Below, in pieces: positions 1-12,984 of a stretch of 64,000 nt of DNA (within the stretch, counting starts at the first letter, position 1; every line of letters begins with the position of its first letter). The stretch is from Phascolomyces articulosus. Lineage: Eukaryota; Mucoromycota; Mucoromycetes; Mucorales; Lichtheimiaceae. Location of the stretch: contig JAIXMP010000058.1 of NCBI GenBank assembly GCA_025677815.1, positions 62,001 to 126,000 of the forward strand. Direction: 5' to 3'. Made by a program: the position numbers and the translations under genes. The notes beneath the pieces were generated by a model, which did no database searches, was not told where the DNA came from, and saw only the letters and a program-made list of their open reading frames with translations.

Positions 1-851
1 GAGGAAAATATAGATAGATATAATGGTAGTTTATAGATTGCATCCTCTAAAAAAAAGTAGCGGTTTTTATTTTTGTTGGCTTGTCATCAACCTACCATTG
101 TTATTTAGCCATTTATCCTTTAAGCAAAGCCTCATCATTTTATTCCTTAACCTAATGGCTATCCATATCGAGCAATATTTTTATTTTCAAGTGAAAGAAA
201 GCCGGGACAGAGTTAACATTTTTGTATTCAGAACTAAAAAAAACAAGCTATGCTATTGAGTTAATTTTAATTAATACAGATCGATCAATGCAGTCCTAGA
301 AATTGTGTTTTTTTTTTAAAAAATAAAAATAATAATGGTATACTATACAAAGGATTATGTACATGACGATGAAAAAGATAATAAAAAAAGAACTCTCAAT
401 ATAACAATAATATAAATAGATAACGTACAAAATATCTTCTCATGATAATAATACAATAATGATGAAATCAACATAAAAGATATCCAAATAACACAACAAT
501 AAAAAAGGGGTAAAAAAAAAGAAAAAGAAAATTTACAGTGAAAAAAATTACAATGCGTTGATTCATCATGTATCAAATAACCACGTACACATATACACAC
601 ACACACATACACACATACAAAATAATAACAATGATCGTTTGAAGGTTCAAAATAAGATTTCCCTCCATATTCATTTCATCAAATAGTTTTGTAAAAAAAA
701 AAAAAAAAGGGAGAAGGGTGTTCTGTATCTCATTTTGTATTGTCATGAGAATAGAGGGGAAAAAAAGGTGTGTGTTGTGTGTCATATACTCTTTGCAATA
801 AGAAGAAGAAAAAAAAACCATCAAATCCATTTATTGCCAATAACAAAAACG
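1..851. other. Intergenic / 3' flank of the CPSF6-like gene
   Basis: I see no supportable gene. The stretch is AT-rich with poly-A/poly-T runs and a CA-rich microsatellite near 590-620. The short open frames are low-complexity and lack introns or recognisable motifs. The part next to 852 is probably the 3' untranslated region of the neighbouring minus-strand gene. Confidence 0.6.
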
Positions 852-2779
852 TTATGCATTGTTTCCTGCACCTCCTCCTTGTTGTTGTTCAAAAAATGCT
901 GGATTGATATACATTCCTATAATAAATAATAATAATAATAAATCATCGATGTCAATTCAAATACATATTTATATACATGTAAAGTATAAAAGTCCAACTT
1001 ACCACCATTACCACCACCCATCATTGGACCGCCACGTCCTCCCATACGACCCATATAAGGGGGTTGTCCAGCACCGCGCATACCTCCTCCACCTCGTCCT
1101 CCACGACCAGCTCCACCAGGCATTCCCATCATATTATCGTAAAATCCTCCTCGTGCAGCAGCTGCCATAGGATGGAAACCACCATAAGGGTTCATACCCA
1201 TATTGGCACCCATATTAGCAAAAGCTGGATTGAATCCACCGGCCATCATTGGATTAAATCCTCCACTCATCATTTGAGGTCCTGAAGTAGTCATTCGATT
1301 TTCACGTGGTTGGTGTGATTGGTGTGATGATTGTTGTTGTTGTTGTTGCTGTTGTTGAGTTCCTCCTCTTTGTGATTTCGGTACAGGTTCTACATATAAA
1401 AAATTTAGTTTTTCTTCTTCTTCTTTTGGTGCTATATTCATAAAAGAAAATAAACTCTCTTACCTTTTGGAATATGTTTAAATGGATTTTGTGCAGTTGT
1501 AAAGCTTACATTGGGTGTTTTTCCATCAATTTCGCTAATAATAATAATAATAATAATAATAAAAGTAAAATAGGTTGTCAGTTTCTATTGTTTTGATATG
1601 ATCCAATACAGTAGCATCCTTTATTTTTACTCACCATTTATCATAGATTTCCTTGGCTTTGGCGGCAGCATCTGTATTATTAAATTCCAAGAAGCAAATA
1701 CTATAAAAACATATATGTTGGTTCAATTTATCCAGTATAGTAATCTTAACAATCTATTTATCTATATCAATAGATAATATCTTACCCTCTTGATTTGCCG
1801 TTCACTTTGTGTTCGTAAAATGTTAAATCCTTTAACTCATCCACAATACCTCCTTCAACAAGTGGCGCTTTGACATCTTCATCATTGACGTACTAACATA
1901 TATTTATATGGCAAAGATTAAAAATGATAATCGAAACCAATTTTTAAATAAATAATCCTATTCATTAAACAATAACAATCAACATTTTAAACTTACCCAA
2001 GCTAATTCACCTAAATAGAGACCGGTGGTTGGATGAGGCACCATACCACGGAGATTTGACATGGAGACTGGTAATTCACGTCGTGATGTTGCTGAACCAG
2101 GTGAATCTGTCATGCTTCGATTATAGGGTTGTACACCGGATGGAATTTTTTGTGGTGCTTGTCGTTGTACGGGTTCTATATATCAATATGAGGTTCAAAT
2201 GTGGAGACTTGTTAGAAAAAAAAAACAAAGAGATATCGTTCCTTTTTTTTTTATCATTTTAGATATATAAATTGGAATATTCATATTTACCAGTATTCAT
2301 ATTTGTTGTAGTAGTCGTTGTCGTTGTTGTTGTCGTAGATGAAGTATTGGTAGAGGTGGCATTGTGTCGTGAACTAGTGGCAGTAGAACGATGATCCACT
2401 TTTGTACTTTTTGTTTCCTAAAAAAAATATGACCGAAAAAAAAAATGTTTAATTTCTATCCATCATGATCTATGTCAAAGTGAATTTTTAGATACATTTT
2501 TTTATACAGATAGTTATATATATACCTTATCAATTTCACCAAAATCATCAAATAAATCATCTTCTGGATTTTGTGAAGTGGGTTTTCGTTTCTTTGATTG
2601 TCTATTTTGAGGAGTAGATTCACCTACAATTTCTCCCAAAATATCATCAGACTAAAGAATAAAATTTATCAGTTTCGTTTATTCATTTTGAGAAGTATAT
2701 CACTTCAATTCGATAAAATAAAAAAAAGGAGCCTTACATCAAATGTATCGTCACCGTAAATATCAAATTCTTCGGACAT
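852..2779 (-). CDS. RRM protein resembling CPSF6/CFIm68 (mRNA 3'-end processing)
   Basis: Probable subunit of the cleavage factor Im complex, which binds pre-mRNA in the nucleus and helps select poly(A) sites. The start is the ATG at 2779 (MSEEFDIYGDDTFD), an acidic N-terminus typical of CPSF6/7 proteins. Exon 1 ends at 2738 before GTAAGG, and exon 2 is 2651-2526. Later exons encode a Ser/Thr-rich linker and then one RRM: an RNP2-like GLYLGELAW (about 2030-1985) and an RNP1-like KSRGICFLEF split by an intron near 1790-1695. After the RRM come a poly-Gln run (about 1330-1350) and a Gly/Met/Arg-rich tail with RGG-like repeats. A last exon encodes NPAFFEQQQ and ends at TAA 852. The acidic start, single RRM and Gly/Pro-rich tail match CPSF6 architecture. 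Another hnRNP-like RRM protein is the alternative. Exon borders are by eye. Confidence 0.72.
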
Positions 2780-4804
2780 GTTTTTTTTTTGTTGATTTGG
2801 AATAGGTTTTCTTTTATTTATATATAAAAGTTTGTGGTGTATACGTCGTAATTGTTGGTTGGTTGGTTGGTTGTTATTGTTGTAATTTATAATAAAAAGT
2901 AGAATAAAAGAAGAAATAGAACAAAAGAAATATATGCAATAATAAAGAAAAAAGAGGAATATTATATCTACAAATGTAAAACAAAACAAAGATATTGGTT
3001 AAGATACAATAATAATAATAATAATAATAATAATAAAGGAGTGAAATGTCACAAAAAGAAAGAAAGAAAAAGGAGGAAAAAGTGAAAAGGTAATGGAAAG
3101 CGTGTATATTCTCGTATATCCTTTCAAAATAATAAAAAATGTCAATGTTCAATAATGTTCCAACCCCCATTCCTCTTTCATCCTGCATCTCTCTACCCAA
3201 AAAAAAGAGAGTCGTCTTTTTTTTTTTTTTCGGATGGATGGATGGTGCAAGTTACAATGTGAAAATAGACCACAAACCGTAATCAACAATTGGAAAGAAA
3301 ATAAAAAAAAAGCAACAACAACCCACAAAATAATGACAGATGCGGGTTTTTTTTTCGGATTTCTCGTGATATAAACAAGCAACCGTTTTTATGTTTTACG
3401 AAATCTTGTTATATATATACATATATATACATTGACATAGATTGACATATATACAGAGAAAGAGAAAGATATACAAAAAGAACTCATTTGCAAAAAGGAT
3501 ATTATACATGGATATACATCGCTTTCATAATAAATAGATACAAAAAAAGAAGAGAAAATAAAATGGATTATACTAGAACTACTAACCTCCAAAAAAAAGT
3601 GAAATGGAATTGAATCAAATGTGAGTTATAAGAAGAAAAGAAAAGAGGTTTATAACGATGAGTTAAGAAAAAGAAAGTGTATATTGTTGCTACTTATGAA
3701 GACACCCAAAAAAAATACGCAGCAACAAAGTTCAATCTCAGCACTTTTGGCTCTTTTTTTGCCTGTCGATCCACAAAGTTGTATTTATCACTTCATTCGT
3801 ATTGATGACGCTATTGATCTTACGTACCATCTTATAACAGAATTTATATCGTTGATGCCTTGTTCATATATATATATAGTAACTTTTTCAATCCATGATA
3901 ACTTTTTGCATCCCCAAAAAGAATTCATCACTTTTCTTCTTTTTATCCATTGAGAAGAATTCTGTATAAATTTTTCTATTATTGATTCATTGAAAAACAA
4001 CAACAATGAAAATATTGTAAGAATAGATATTTATAGCACACAGTAACAAACTCGATGTCTATAGAGTTGTACAAATAAAGTATAAGTCTAAACATCTACC
4101 AACGGCTTGTTATGGGAAAAAAATAATGACTACGGCATAATTATTATCCGATGCCATTTCCATTGTCAATCAATGTTTTTGTTTACATTGATGTACAATA
4201 ATATAACTTACTCTTTACAACAATTCAGTTTTCCCCGAGAAAAAAAACAATAATAATGGATCATCTTGGAAAGGGATTAAAGTAATCAATTTTCTAAAAT
4301 GCCAATATAGTTGGGGAAAAGTCAATCATCATTTTAGCCAAATAAACTGGATAAATCCGATATTTTTTTAAAATATGGTCTTTTTTTTTGCATCGATAAA
4401 GTTTACTCGTTTTTTTATATAAAATGACGAAATGAATTATAATGTAGTAGTAAATAGTAATAATAATAATAATAATAGTAGTAGTAGTGATAAATACAAT
4501 TTTTTTATATAGATGGGTCAAAAAATATGTGAAGAGAATGAGAAGAGAGGAGTAAAAAGAAAAAAAAAGAGGGAGAGAAAAGAAAATGAGATGATTGAAG
4601 GTATGAAAAAATAATGGTAATAATAATAAATAATAACTATAATAGTAATAGTAATAATATTAGGTAAGTCAATGCGTGAAAGGGAAGTGGAGGGGTATGT
4701 AATGAAAGTATGTATTCGTATATAGGTAGATATATATATATATATATATATATGAGATGAATGTTAAAAAACACAAAAGATAAGAAATATGTCATAATTT
4801 AATA
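2780..4804. other. Intergenic, low complexity
   Basis: No gene seen. The stretch contains (AAT)n near 3007-3035 and 4454-4476, a (TA)n run near 4733-4752, poly-A tracts and short T-rich open frames without coding character. It should contain the promoter of the minus-strand gene starting at 2779 and the 3' UTR of the gene ending at 4805. Confidence 0.55.
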
Positions 4805-5588
4805 TTAATGATGATGATTTCTTGGTAGATGTCTATCATCACTATTACTATGACTAGTACTACTACTACTGCCACTACCACCACTTCTTGTATTCAATTC
4901 ATCTTCTTCCTCTTTTGCTGAATGATAAGAAGGAGGTGATCCATTTTGTGGTAAATCTACAACAATATGTTCAAATGATAAATGATATGCTGGTGGAGGG
5001 GCTGGTTGATAGGATGAACTACTAGTACTCGAAGATCGTATGGATTGTGTATTATTATTATTACTATTAGGGTGGGCTGATAATTGTTGTGTTGATGGTC
5101 GTTGTTGTGGGTGAAGTAAACTTTGTTGTTGAACAGAAGGTTGATGACCTAGTTGTAATGTTGAAGGACTCGATGAACTTGGTCGATGTCCTACTCGGTA
5201 AGAACTGGGTGGTATACCGATTGTGGAAGGATTATAAATAGTAGAAACGTCAGGAATCGTGATCGAATCTTCTACAGGTTTATTTTCTGATTCATTTTGA
5301 TGTTGGGATCGACAACAGAGCCAAATCTATGATGCTAGTTTAGTTTTTTATTCATTTTCTAATATACTATCCATTGCATCAAGAAAAAAAAAAGAGACTT
5401 ACCCAATATGAAATATAAATGACAATAAATGAACATAAAACAATCAATAATACCCAATACGGTGGTTGACGTGTACGAATATATAATATGGGTAATAATA
5501 CCATCATTAATAAAAAACAAAGAACGAGTGAATGATGAATGACAGGATGCCATGGTGGATAATCTGCTGGTAATCTGTTGCCTCTCAT
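4805..5588 (-). CDS. Small two-span membrane protein with PPxY tail motifs
   Basis: Two exons, 5588-5403 (62 codons) and 5326-4805, joined in phase 0 and giving 235 aa. Exon 1 encodes two hydrophobic segments, about residues 18-36 (LVLCFLLMMVLLPILYI) and 45-62, separated by a short basic/aromatic loop. A CC pair follows just after the second span. The rest is a hydrophilic Ser/Gln/Asn-rich tail with two PPxY motifs (PPAY in APPPAYHLSF, and PPSY in GSPPSYHSA) and an acidic stretch, ending RNHHH. PPxY motifs are the known ligands of WW domains in Rsp5/NEDD4 ubiquitin ligases, so a role as a membrane adaptor or cargo for ubiquitin-dependent sorting is inferred. No named family was recognised. 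The ATG at 5588 starts the only frame that includes the first membrane span. Confidence 0.7.
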
Positions 5589-6399
5589 ATCTATATATCA
5601 AAAGAAGAGGAAAAATAAAAAAGGGAAAAAAGAGAATAAAAAAGGGAGAATTTCTTTTTCTTTTTTATAGGATTTGAAATAAATGAATGACATCCTTTTT
5701 TTTTACGCGCGTTGCTTATATATATATATGTGGGGATCTCACCACCCTTTTTTAAATACCTACTCCCAAAAAATCATCAATCAATACACATAGACATTTA
5801 TATCTATATTTATATATTTATTTATTTATTTAGATAATCCATAGAACTTAGACACACTTCTCCTCCTTTCTTTCTCCCCTCTTTCCCCTTGCATCCCTAG
5901 GTATTTTGAATGATTTATGGAGAATAATTTTTGTTAAAGAAGAAAAAAAAGGGAGGAGGGGGGAGGAAAGATAATAGAATAGATTAAATCTTTTCTGCAA
6001 TTGATGAAATATATATATAAAAACCTTCTTGCATTGTATAAAATTATACTTCTTTATATATGATCCATTTTCAAAGAAACCCTTTTTTTTAAAAAAAAAA
6101 ACTCAAATTTCTATCTATACGTATAGATATAATTGTAGGCTCTATATATATAGAACGATGATGAAATGAATATGAAATTTATCACCCCTGGGTTTCAAGG
6201 GAATGAAAAGGATACCTCTCTCTTTCTTTCTTTCTTTTTTTTTTTTATTTACTCCCTTTGAAAAGCTTCAATAGTTACTAGAGATACGAATTTATTTTCG
6301 AATTGAACCGAATCGCATCAAAGGAGAAAAGAATACTTTTTTTTTATTCAGAAAAAAAAAACATTATTATACAAGGTGTTTTTGCGGAAAGATTCTGTT
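5589..6399. other. Intergenic between two PY-motif membrane protein genes
   Basis: No gene seen. The stretch is AT-rich, with TTTA repeats near 5800-5830, a pyrimidine-rich run near 5860-5890 and homopolymers near 6085-6100. It holds the 5' flank of the gene starting at 5588 and the 3' flank of the gene ending at 6400. Confidence 0.55.
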
Positions 6400-8406
6400 C
6401 TATCGTAATCCAGCTTGAGACGAACTTGTGGAATGATGATGATCATTTGTACTGCTACTACTATTTGTATCATTATGCGAGGAAACTTGTTGATCCGAGA
6501 ATGGATTCTCCCTTGTCATAGGATGATGCCTGGAAGATCCATCCATGGTTGCTGGTGATGAAGTAGAAGGAGAAGGGCGTGGTTGTCCAATTTGTTGTTG
6601 ATGGTGATACCAAAAAGCTTGTAATGGATCGGACCAATCATGATTGGTATGATGATGCCAAAGGTCATGATGATAAGGATGACTACTGGATGAAGAAGAA
6701 GCAATACTTATATCATTTGTCATATTATTATTATTATTATTATTACCGGGTATTGTTGTTTGTCCTGGTTGTGGTGGTGATGTGGAAGAAGAAGAAGAAG
6801 AAGAAGAAGGAGCAGCCATATGAGGGGGAGGATGACGCCTCAATCTTCCAAAAGAATAAGCCGAATGATTAGGAGTAAAATAAACAGGGAGCCAAAGAGG
6901 CGGTGGCAACGAATTATGTCCAGCTGTATTAGTAGAAGAAGTAGGATCCCCATCTTCCTCTTCCAGTTCACCTCTCGCCATCAATCCTCGAATTTGTGTC
7001 ACAATGGCTTGTTCATATTTGGGGGGTGGTGGATCTGGACTATAATAAGAAGGTAAAGGTTCTCTCTGTCTTTGTTGTTGGCTGGATTGAGAACCTGCCA
7101 AGGAAGAATTGGAAGAAGAAGCTACAGCCGTCGTTGCATGTCGATTACGTTGTTGCATTTCGGGTGTATTATTGGATGAAAAGGAAGGAGGGGCTGTACT
7201 TGGAATACTTGTATCGGAAGCCAAAGAACGAACACGTTTTTTTCTTTTATGACTTAATGAAAAAAAGGATGCAATCCATGAAAAAGCTGTTGTTGGTCTG
7301 AGCGTTGATGGATTGTTGTTGTCATTATTCGAATGAAAGGATCCTCCTCCTGTTGCTTGTCTTCTTTTTCTTGATTTCATCCATATTCGAGCAATCCATA
7401 TTATTCCCACCAGAAAAATAAATGAACAAGTTGCTGTTAATGCAATGGCAGAAGGACTATGTTCAGAAAATCTCGATCCATTTTCAGAATGTCGATGATG
7501 TCCTGATCCAGCGGCACCTCCTTCACTTGTATCATCACTATTGGAATTGTCGGGTGGTAATTGTCCAGGTGCAGGTGGAGGTTGACCTCGATCCGTAGTT
7601 AATAAACAACTGGTAGGTTCACATGTCAAGTTTTTCCAAATATAAGAAACAGATGAATTGGCGTTTTTTCGGTATTGGTAGCATTCTGAACTTGTTGCAC
7701 AATAATCTGTACATATGAAAGAAAAAAGATATATGCATATGTGGTTTAATATCATAACAAACCTTTGCATTAGGATTGGTCCTTTTTTAATAGGGGCGAT
7801 AAAAAAAAGGGGGGGGGCAAGAGGACACACACACGCACACACATATATATACATATACACATATTTAAATAAAAGTGGTCTTCTTTTTTTTTTCTCCCTT
7901 TCTTTTTATCTTGACATATCTATAAAAAGATATACATTACCTCCATCACTATCATTGCCACTGGAAAGACAATATCCATACCAATCATATATATCCGTTG
8001 TACCAAATTGTGTTGTATTACAAACAGGAGCGGGAGGTGCTGCAATGGAAGTATTATTGGTATTGGGTGAAATGGATTTACTTAGAATACAAGAACTTTG
8101 TAAACACATGGCACAGTATTTACAGATGCCATTGGCATTACAAGTATGTCCCGATATAAGTGAACAGTCATCTGTATCGTCCGTTTCATCCGTATCATCC
8201 GTATCATCATAGCCATCACCATCTTCATCTTGTTGATAACTGGATTGACTTAATAATATCATTATCATAGAAACAAGAATAAGTTCTTCATCCCATCGTA
8301 ATTGTTGTTGTCGATGTCTTTTTCGCCGCCGTCGTCGTTTATCTGTATTATTATTCCATTGTTCTTGCAGTAGTAGAGCTGGTGATGGTGGTGGTAGTTC
8401 TATCAT
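6400..8406 (-). CDS. Single-pass membrane protein, Cys-rich lumenal domain and PY-motif tail
   Basis: Two exons, 8406-7941 and 7706-6400, joined inside a GAT codon and giving about 590 aa. The N-terminus is strongly basic (RRRRRKRHRQQQ) followed by a hydrophobic stretch (LILVSMIMILLSQS), probably a signal anchor or signal peptide. A Cys-rich, Asn-glycosylation-rich ectodomain follows, with Cys in DDCSLI, GHTCNANGICKYCAMC, SSCIL, PVCNTT, YGYCLSS, DYCATSSECYQY and LTCEPTSCLL. A clear transmembrane span (AIALTATCSFIFLVGIIWIA) leads into a basic stop-transfer (RKRRQ) and a long Ser/His/Asn-rich cytoplasmic tail. That tail contains PPKY and LPSY, candidate WW-domain ligands. The topology resembles fungal plasma-membrane sensors or adaptors; I could not assign it to WSC or Opy2 families. 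An upstream in-frame ATG at 8565 would add a hydrophobic, low-complexity leader and is less likely. Confidence 0.68.
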
Positions 8407-9280
8407 GACCTCATTCAAAGATAAGAAAAAGAAGTAAAAAAGTAAAAGAAAAAGTGACCCAGCAAAATTGGGCGTGGAAGAAGAAAATGGTAAAAGAGAG
8501 AAAAGAAAGAAAGAAAGAAAAAAAAAGAGAGAAACAAGTTTGTTTACTTTGTTACTTGATTGCATGAAGCATTAGTAAAAGATGCATATGGGATCATAAC
8601 ATACACAAACTAATAACTTACTACTAAAATGTATAATGTGTGAGACACTGAGAGAGTAAACAAACGGCGAACAGTTCCGGGACATGAACAGTTTCAACCT
8701 GCATTTTATTTTTATATATATATAAAAAGTCTCCTTTTTTTGTACCATTGTCGATCATCAAAAAAAAGAAAGCACAGGGCGCAGTTTTTTTACACCAAAA
8801 AATAAACTTGGTAAAAAGGTTATATAAAAAGTTTGAATTGTTATATTCGAAAATAATAAGAAAAAAAGAAGAGAGTGAGAATCTAAGTACAAGATATCGT
8901 AGAAAGAACATAATAGAAAAAGAAAGGGTAATAAAGAAAAAAAGTGTTTGGTTTGGTTTGGGTTTCTTTTCCCTTTTTTTTTATCAAGGGAAAAGGAAAA
9001 AAAAACCAGAATTAAAGGGAATCATAAATAAGAATAATAATAAAAAAAATACAAAGGAGTAATAGTATAATAGTTGTTCCATGTCAAGACTGAAACGAAC
9101 AATTATAATAGAATATAGGCTCCATTATAAGATGATTAGGTAAGATGTGGTTTTTTTTGGCGTGGTTGTTTGAAATAGAATTAGAATAAGTAATTAGGAC
9201 TAGTAATAATAATAAAAAGTGTGGTTGTTATGTACGTTAGAGATGATGATGAATAAAAATTTGTTAAAGAAGAGGATTAT
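8407..9280. other. Intergenic, low complexity
   Basis: No gene seen. Purine-rich simple sequence lies at 8500-8540, followed by A-rich DNA to about 9060 with short frames of Lys/Phe-rich low-complexity protein. It probably holds the promoter of the membrane-protein gene to its left and the 3' UTR of the bHLH gene. Confidence 0.5.
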
Positions 9281-10686
9281 TTAAAAAGTATACATCTTTT
9301 CCATGGCTTGTCGTTGAAAGACATCATGTTGGAATCTATAGAAAAATAATAATAGAAAAGTTATTAATGAATTCAAAAGGAAATCATTTTAATACAAAAC
9401 TTACTTTTTCAAGTTTTCGTTCTCTTGCATGAGACGTTCCACTTCTTCCAACAATTCAACTTGCATGGTCTTTAAATGTTGCATTTGTTGCACCGCTAAA
9501 TTATTGAATGAAGAGTTTCATTAGTATATATATATATATATTCATATCAAGATAGATTAAGTACTTACTTCGATTCAACAAAGCAGCCTTGCTCATCTTT
9601 TTATTATTACAACCAGGAAGATGCTTTCGAAGTTCATCAAAACCATCCTTGATCTGTGCACGTCTTTTTTGTTCAGACTGAATATGAATTTGACGACGAA
9701 GTTCAGCGTTGGTCAATTGTCTAAAAATAATATAATCAGTCTTCTCTCCTTCATGATCACTATTTATAGCAAAAAAATAAAATAAAAAAAACCACACTTA
9801 CTCTGGATCTGTTTCATCATCCACATTCTTAAGGAAATCTTGTGTATCTTCTTCATCTTTGACAAAATCATCAGCACCATTGGAAACAAGAGTGGTGGTA
9901 GAGGATACTTGTTCATCACCCAAAGTGTCTTCACGTTTTTGTTTCTTGTTGACACTTGTAGTAGTAGCATCTTCATTTTGTTGTTGTTGACGCTTACGTT
10001 TATTACGTGCACCAATTTTCTTTTCATAAGTTTCTTTAGAATACTCTAAAAATTCAGTATGATAAAATTCCATAGGAACCGAATTGGCACGAGCAATAGT
10101 TTCTTTGACTCGATCTGTCGTAGGATTAGAAAATTTAGGTGGAGAGGATGGAACAAGTGGGGTCACAAGTTGTTGAGCATTCGACACCTCCGTTGTGGTA
10201 TTAGTATTATTATTATTCGAAGTAGTAGTAGAAGAAGCGGTCGTTGTAGTAGTAGCCGACGGGGTTTGAGGCGACTTGGAGGATGAAGAAGCGGATTCTG
10301 AATCGGGGCTAGCAGGGTGATGATAAGAACGATGTTGAGGTGGAGACATTTGTTCAGGACAATAACCAAAGCGTGTAGAAGTAGTAGGAGGATGTTGTTG
10401 AACAGGATAAGGCATTGGGACAGGAGATGTATAAGCCAAAGAAATGGGTGTGGGGTAACCGTAACCTATAATAAATGTATGATTTGTTTATTGAGGATTA
10501 TTCAAAGCACTAAAAAAAATGTATAAAATAGGTTTTTTTAAGGTTGTTTTTTTGTGTAGCCATTCTTCTTACTCTCTCTCTCTCTCTCATACAATAAAAA
10601 AAAAAATCCATAGTATAAAATTTTAATCAGCTAGCCAATCATAATGGTTAACTTAAATGAAAAAAAAAGATTATTCAACCCTTTAC

Positions 10687-10725
<39 letters not shown>

Positions 10726-11091
10726 AAGAGAAAGAAGATATTACACGAAGAAGTAAAGAAGAAAAAGAAGACTATTATTGTAATTCTTTTTTCCAAACTT
10801 CTTTTTCTTTTTTTTTATATATACATATAAAAACCATACGAAAAAAAAACAATAAGGATCAATATTAAATAGTTTACCTTGATATGTATGAAACTCGGTA
10901 GGTGGTCTATAAACATTGCCTGATGAATATACAGTGGCAGGCGAACCCCATGTAGGAGAAGGATCATCATGTCGACGAGGTAATCCTGTGGTAGCTACTG
11001 TAGGTGGTACCATGGTAGTTGTATCCACAGGATAATTCGTAGGATGATGCGTGGCGGCTGTTGCGTTACTAGCGAGAACGATTTGAGTCAT
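9281..11091 (-). CDS. bHLH-leucine zipper transcription factor, MLX/Max-like
   Basis: Five exons (11091-10878, 10465-9802, 9720-9569, 9495-9405, 9335-9281) stay in frame and give 391 aa. The first 290 residues are disordered (Pro/Ser/Thr-rich with Asn and Gln runs). A basic region RRQIHIQSEQKRR carries the His-Glu-Arg triad (H, E four later, R four later) that reads E-box DNA (CACGTG class). Helix 1 is IKDGFDELRKHLPGC, the loop is short, and helix 2 is KAALLNRAVQQMQHLK. A heptad-like zipper follows (VELLEEVERLMQENENLKKF) and the protein stops soon after. The sequence HxxxEQKRRxxI is characteristic of MLX/Mondo relatives and their fungal counterparts, which act as dimers, so a nuclear E-box regulator of metabolism or growth is likely. 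The partner and targets cannot be read from the sequence. Confidence 0.85.
10690..10720. repeat. (AG)n microsatellite in intron 1 of the bHLH gene
   Basis: A run of about 15 AG dinucleotides followed by AAAG repeats, lying wholly inside the 412-nt first intron of the bHLH-zipper gene. A matching (TC)n run occurs near 10572-10588. Confidence 0.9.
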
Positions 11092-11503
11092 TGTTTGTTA
11101 TCGTTTTGTTTATTTTAAACGCGGGGAAAATTTTTAAAAGGACGGTGAAAAATTATTACAAGAAAAAAGTATTAGAAAGGACAGTGTGGTTTTGGATTAG
11201 TATTAAAAGATAGTATTTACTATAAACAAAAAGGAAGGGAACGAAAAGGAAGGATAATGGGATATAAAGAAGGGAAAGGGAAAGGAATTATATATATGCA
11301 AAGAAGAAAAGGTATGTAAAGAAAGAATAAAGGAAAAAAGGCAAAAAAAAAGTGAAAAAAATTATAAAATAAATAACGATATCCTTTGTGCAACCAACAA
11401 AAAACTACTTGCAACACTATTTTATTTTAGTTCGTTCGAAATAATTAAGTACTTGCATATCTCTCTTACATATTACATTGACACTCCTTTATTATTTACA
11501 TAG

Positions 11504-11535
<32 letters not shown>
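11092..11535. other. Intergenic with (TTA)n tract
   Basis: No gene seen. It contains the 5' flank of the bHLH gene, A/G-rich simple sequence, and a (TTA)n array near 11508-11536 that runs into the stop codon of the next minus-strand gene. Confidence 0.5.
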
Positions 11536-11536
<1 letters not shown>

Positions 11537-12238
11537 TACGATGATGATGAAAGTGGAATAGATGTAAAAGAACATGGGGATATATTTGAAGAAGATGGAC
11601 GCGTCTTTGTTGTTATTGTTGTATCAACGATCATGGCTCGCATATGGTGTGTAAGTGATACAATTCTATCTTCATTGTTTTCACTTTCATCACTTGCACT
11701 ATCTATTTCCGAATCACTGAATTCGGACTCTAATGATGAAGGTCGTAACATGCCATGGTCATTGTTATTATTTTCGTCATGCGATGGTAAAACGGTACTT
11801 GTTTGTCCAAAATAGTCAGATTGTGATGTACTACAATTAGTAATAGTATTGCTGACTGTACGAATCAGTGGTAAATTATCATCTTCTTCGTGTTCTTGAA
11901 TGATTGTAGTGGTGATAGTAGGTTTTCGTTTCATCATAGGTTCTTGATGTATAAAAGGAGGTGTTATAGGTGTTTTATGATACGATCGTGGTGTGAATGT
12001 AGAGGATGATGATGATTTATTGTGTTGTTGATAACGTGGTGATAAAGGTGGTGGTGGAGGAGGAGGTGTTAAACCACCTGCTTGGTAATATTGATAATGA
12101 TGGTGATTGCTAGAAGATACTGCTGGAGGGAAATACCCAGTAGGGACATGATGACGAATGTGATGCCGACGAGCAGTAGTAGGTTTTCTTTTAATTGTGT
12201 GTTGACGATCCAATGACCTGGATGAACTATTATTAAAG

Positions 12239-12280
<42 letters not shown>

Positions 12281-12984
12281 TTTGTAGTAGGATAATCAGG
12301 TGGTGGTAATAAAGGTGTATAAGGTTTCTGTTTATGGTATTGGCGTTTGGATGTAGAAGATGAAGTAGAAGTGGAGGAGGATATAGTCAACTGTCTTGAT
12401 GGTGCATGATGATACGCTTGCTGTGGCTGTGGTCGTACAGGTGAAAGTGGAGGAGATGGTATTGTTGTAATATCAACTGTAAAATCAGTGACAGTGGCTG
12501 GCGGGGTTCTACCACAAAGTTTATCCAGTGCCGCTTGACGTGCGGCAAATGCTTCTTCGCGGTGAGACCCACCTAGAAATTTAGAATTATGCCTCGAAAG
12601 TGGTTGTGTTGATCGTATAGTATTCTGTCGACGTTGATGATGATTCGAATGTTGTTGACGATGATGATTCCTTTTGACTGGTATCTCCATTGGTTTATCC
12701 ACAAGTGTGACACCATAGGATGAAGCAGCAGTATAAGGATCATGATCATGAGGTGGTGATAAATTATTATCCCAATTAGAAGGTAATGTTGTAGCAGAAG
12801 ATGAAGTAGTAGTAGCCAATGGATGAATGGGTATAGGTGAAGGAGGTGCAATATAAGAATCTACTTTGGAAGATACTTCTTCTGTATTATGATGACTAGA
12901 ATTGTTTTTACGTAAAACACTAAAAAGAGGTTTTGGTTTTGTTGGACGTTTATCACCAAAACTTGGAGTAGTAAAGTTAATCAT
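11536..12984 (-). CDS. Intrinsically disordered protein of unknown function
   Basis: Single-exon frame of 482 aa starting MINFTTPSFGDKRP. An in-frame ATG at 13053 would add a hydrophobic, low-complexity leader; the ATG at 12984 is preferred because it begins the compositionally normal part. The protein is rich in Ser, Thr, Pro, His and Asn, with a Thr homopolymer (about 12240-12280), His-rich patches and a poly-Pro run. Less repetitive islands are the N-terminus (KPKPLFSVLRKNN), a helical HREEAFAARQAALDKLCGR, LPLIRTVSNTI near the middle, and an acidic SESEFSDSEIDSASDESE-like cluster before RIVSLTHHMRAMIVD. There are no membrane spans, zinc ligands or catalytic motifs. No family was recognised. 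The SP/TP-rich islands suggest a phosphorylated regulatory or cytoskeletal-scaffold protein, but this is only inference. Confidence 0.62.

Noticed and set aside
917..1441. 174-codon minus frame treated as a separate gene
   Set aside because: It is an internal exon of the CPSF6-like gene extended into flanking introns; the real exon is bounded by splice sites.
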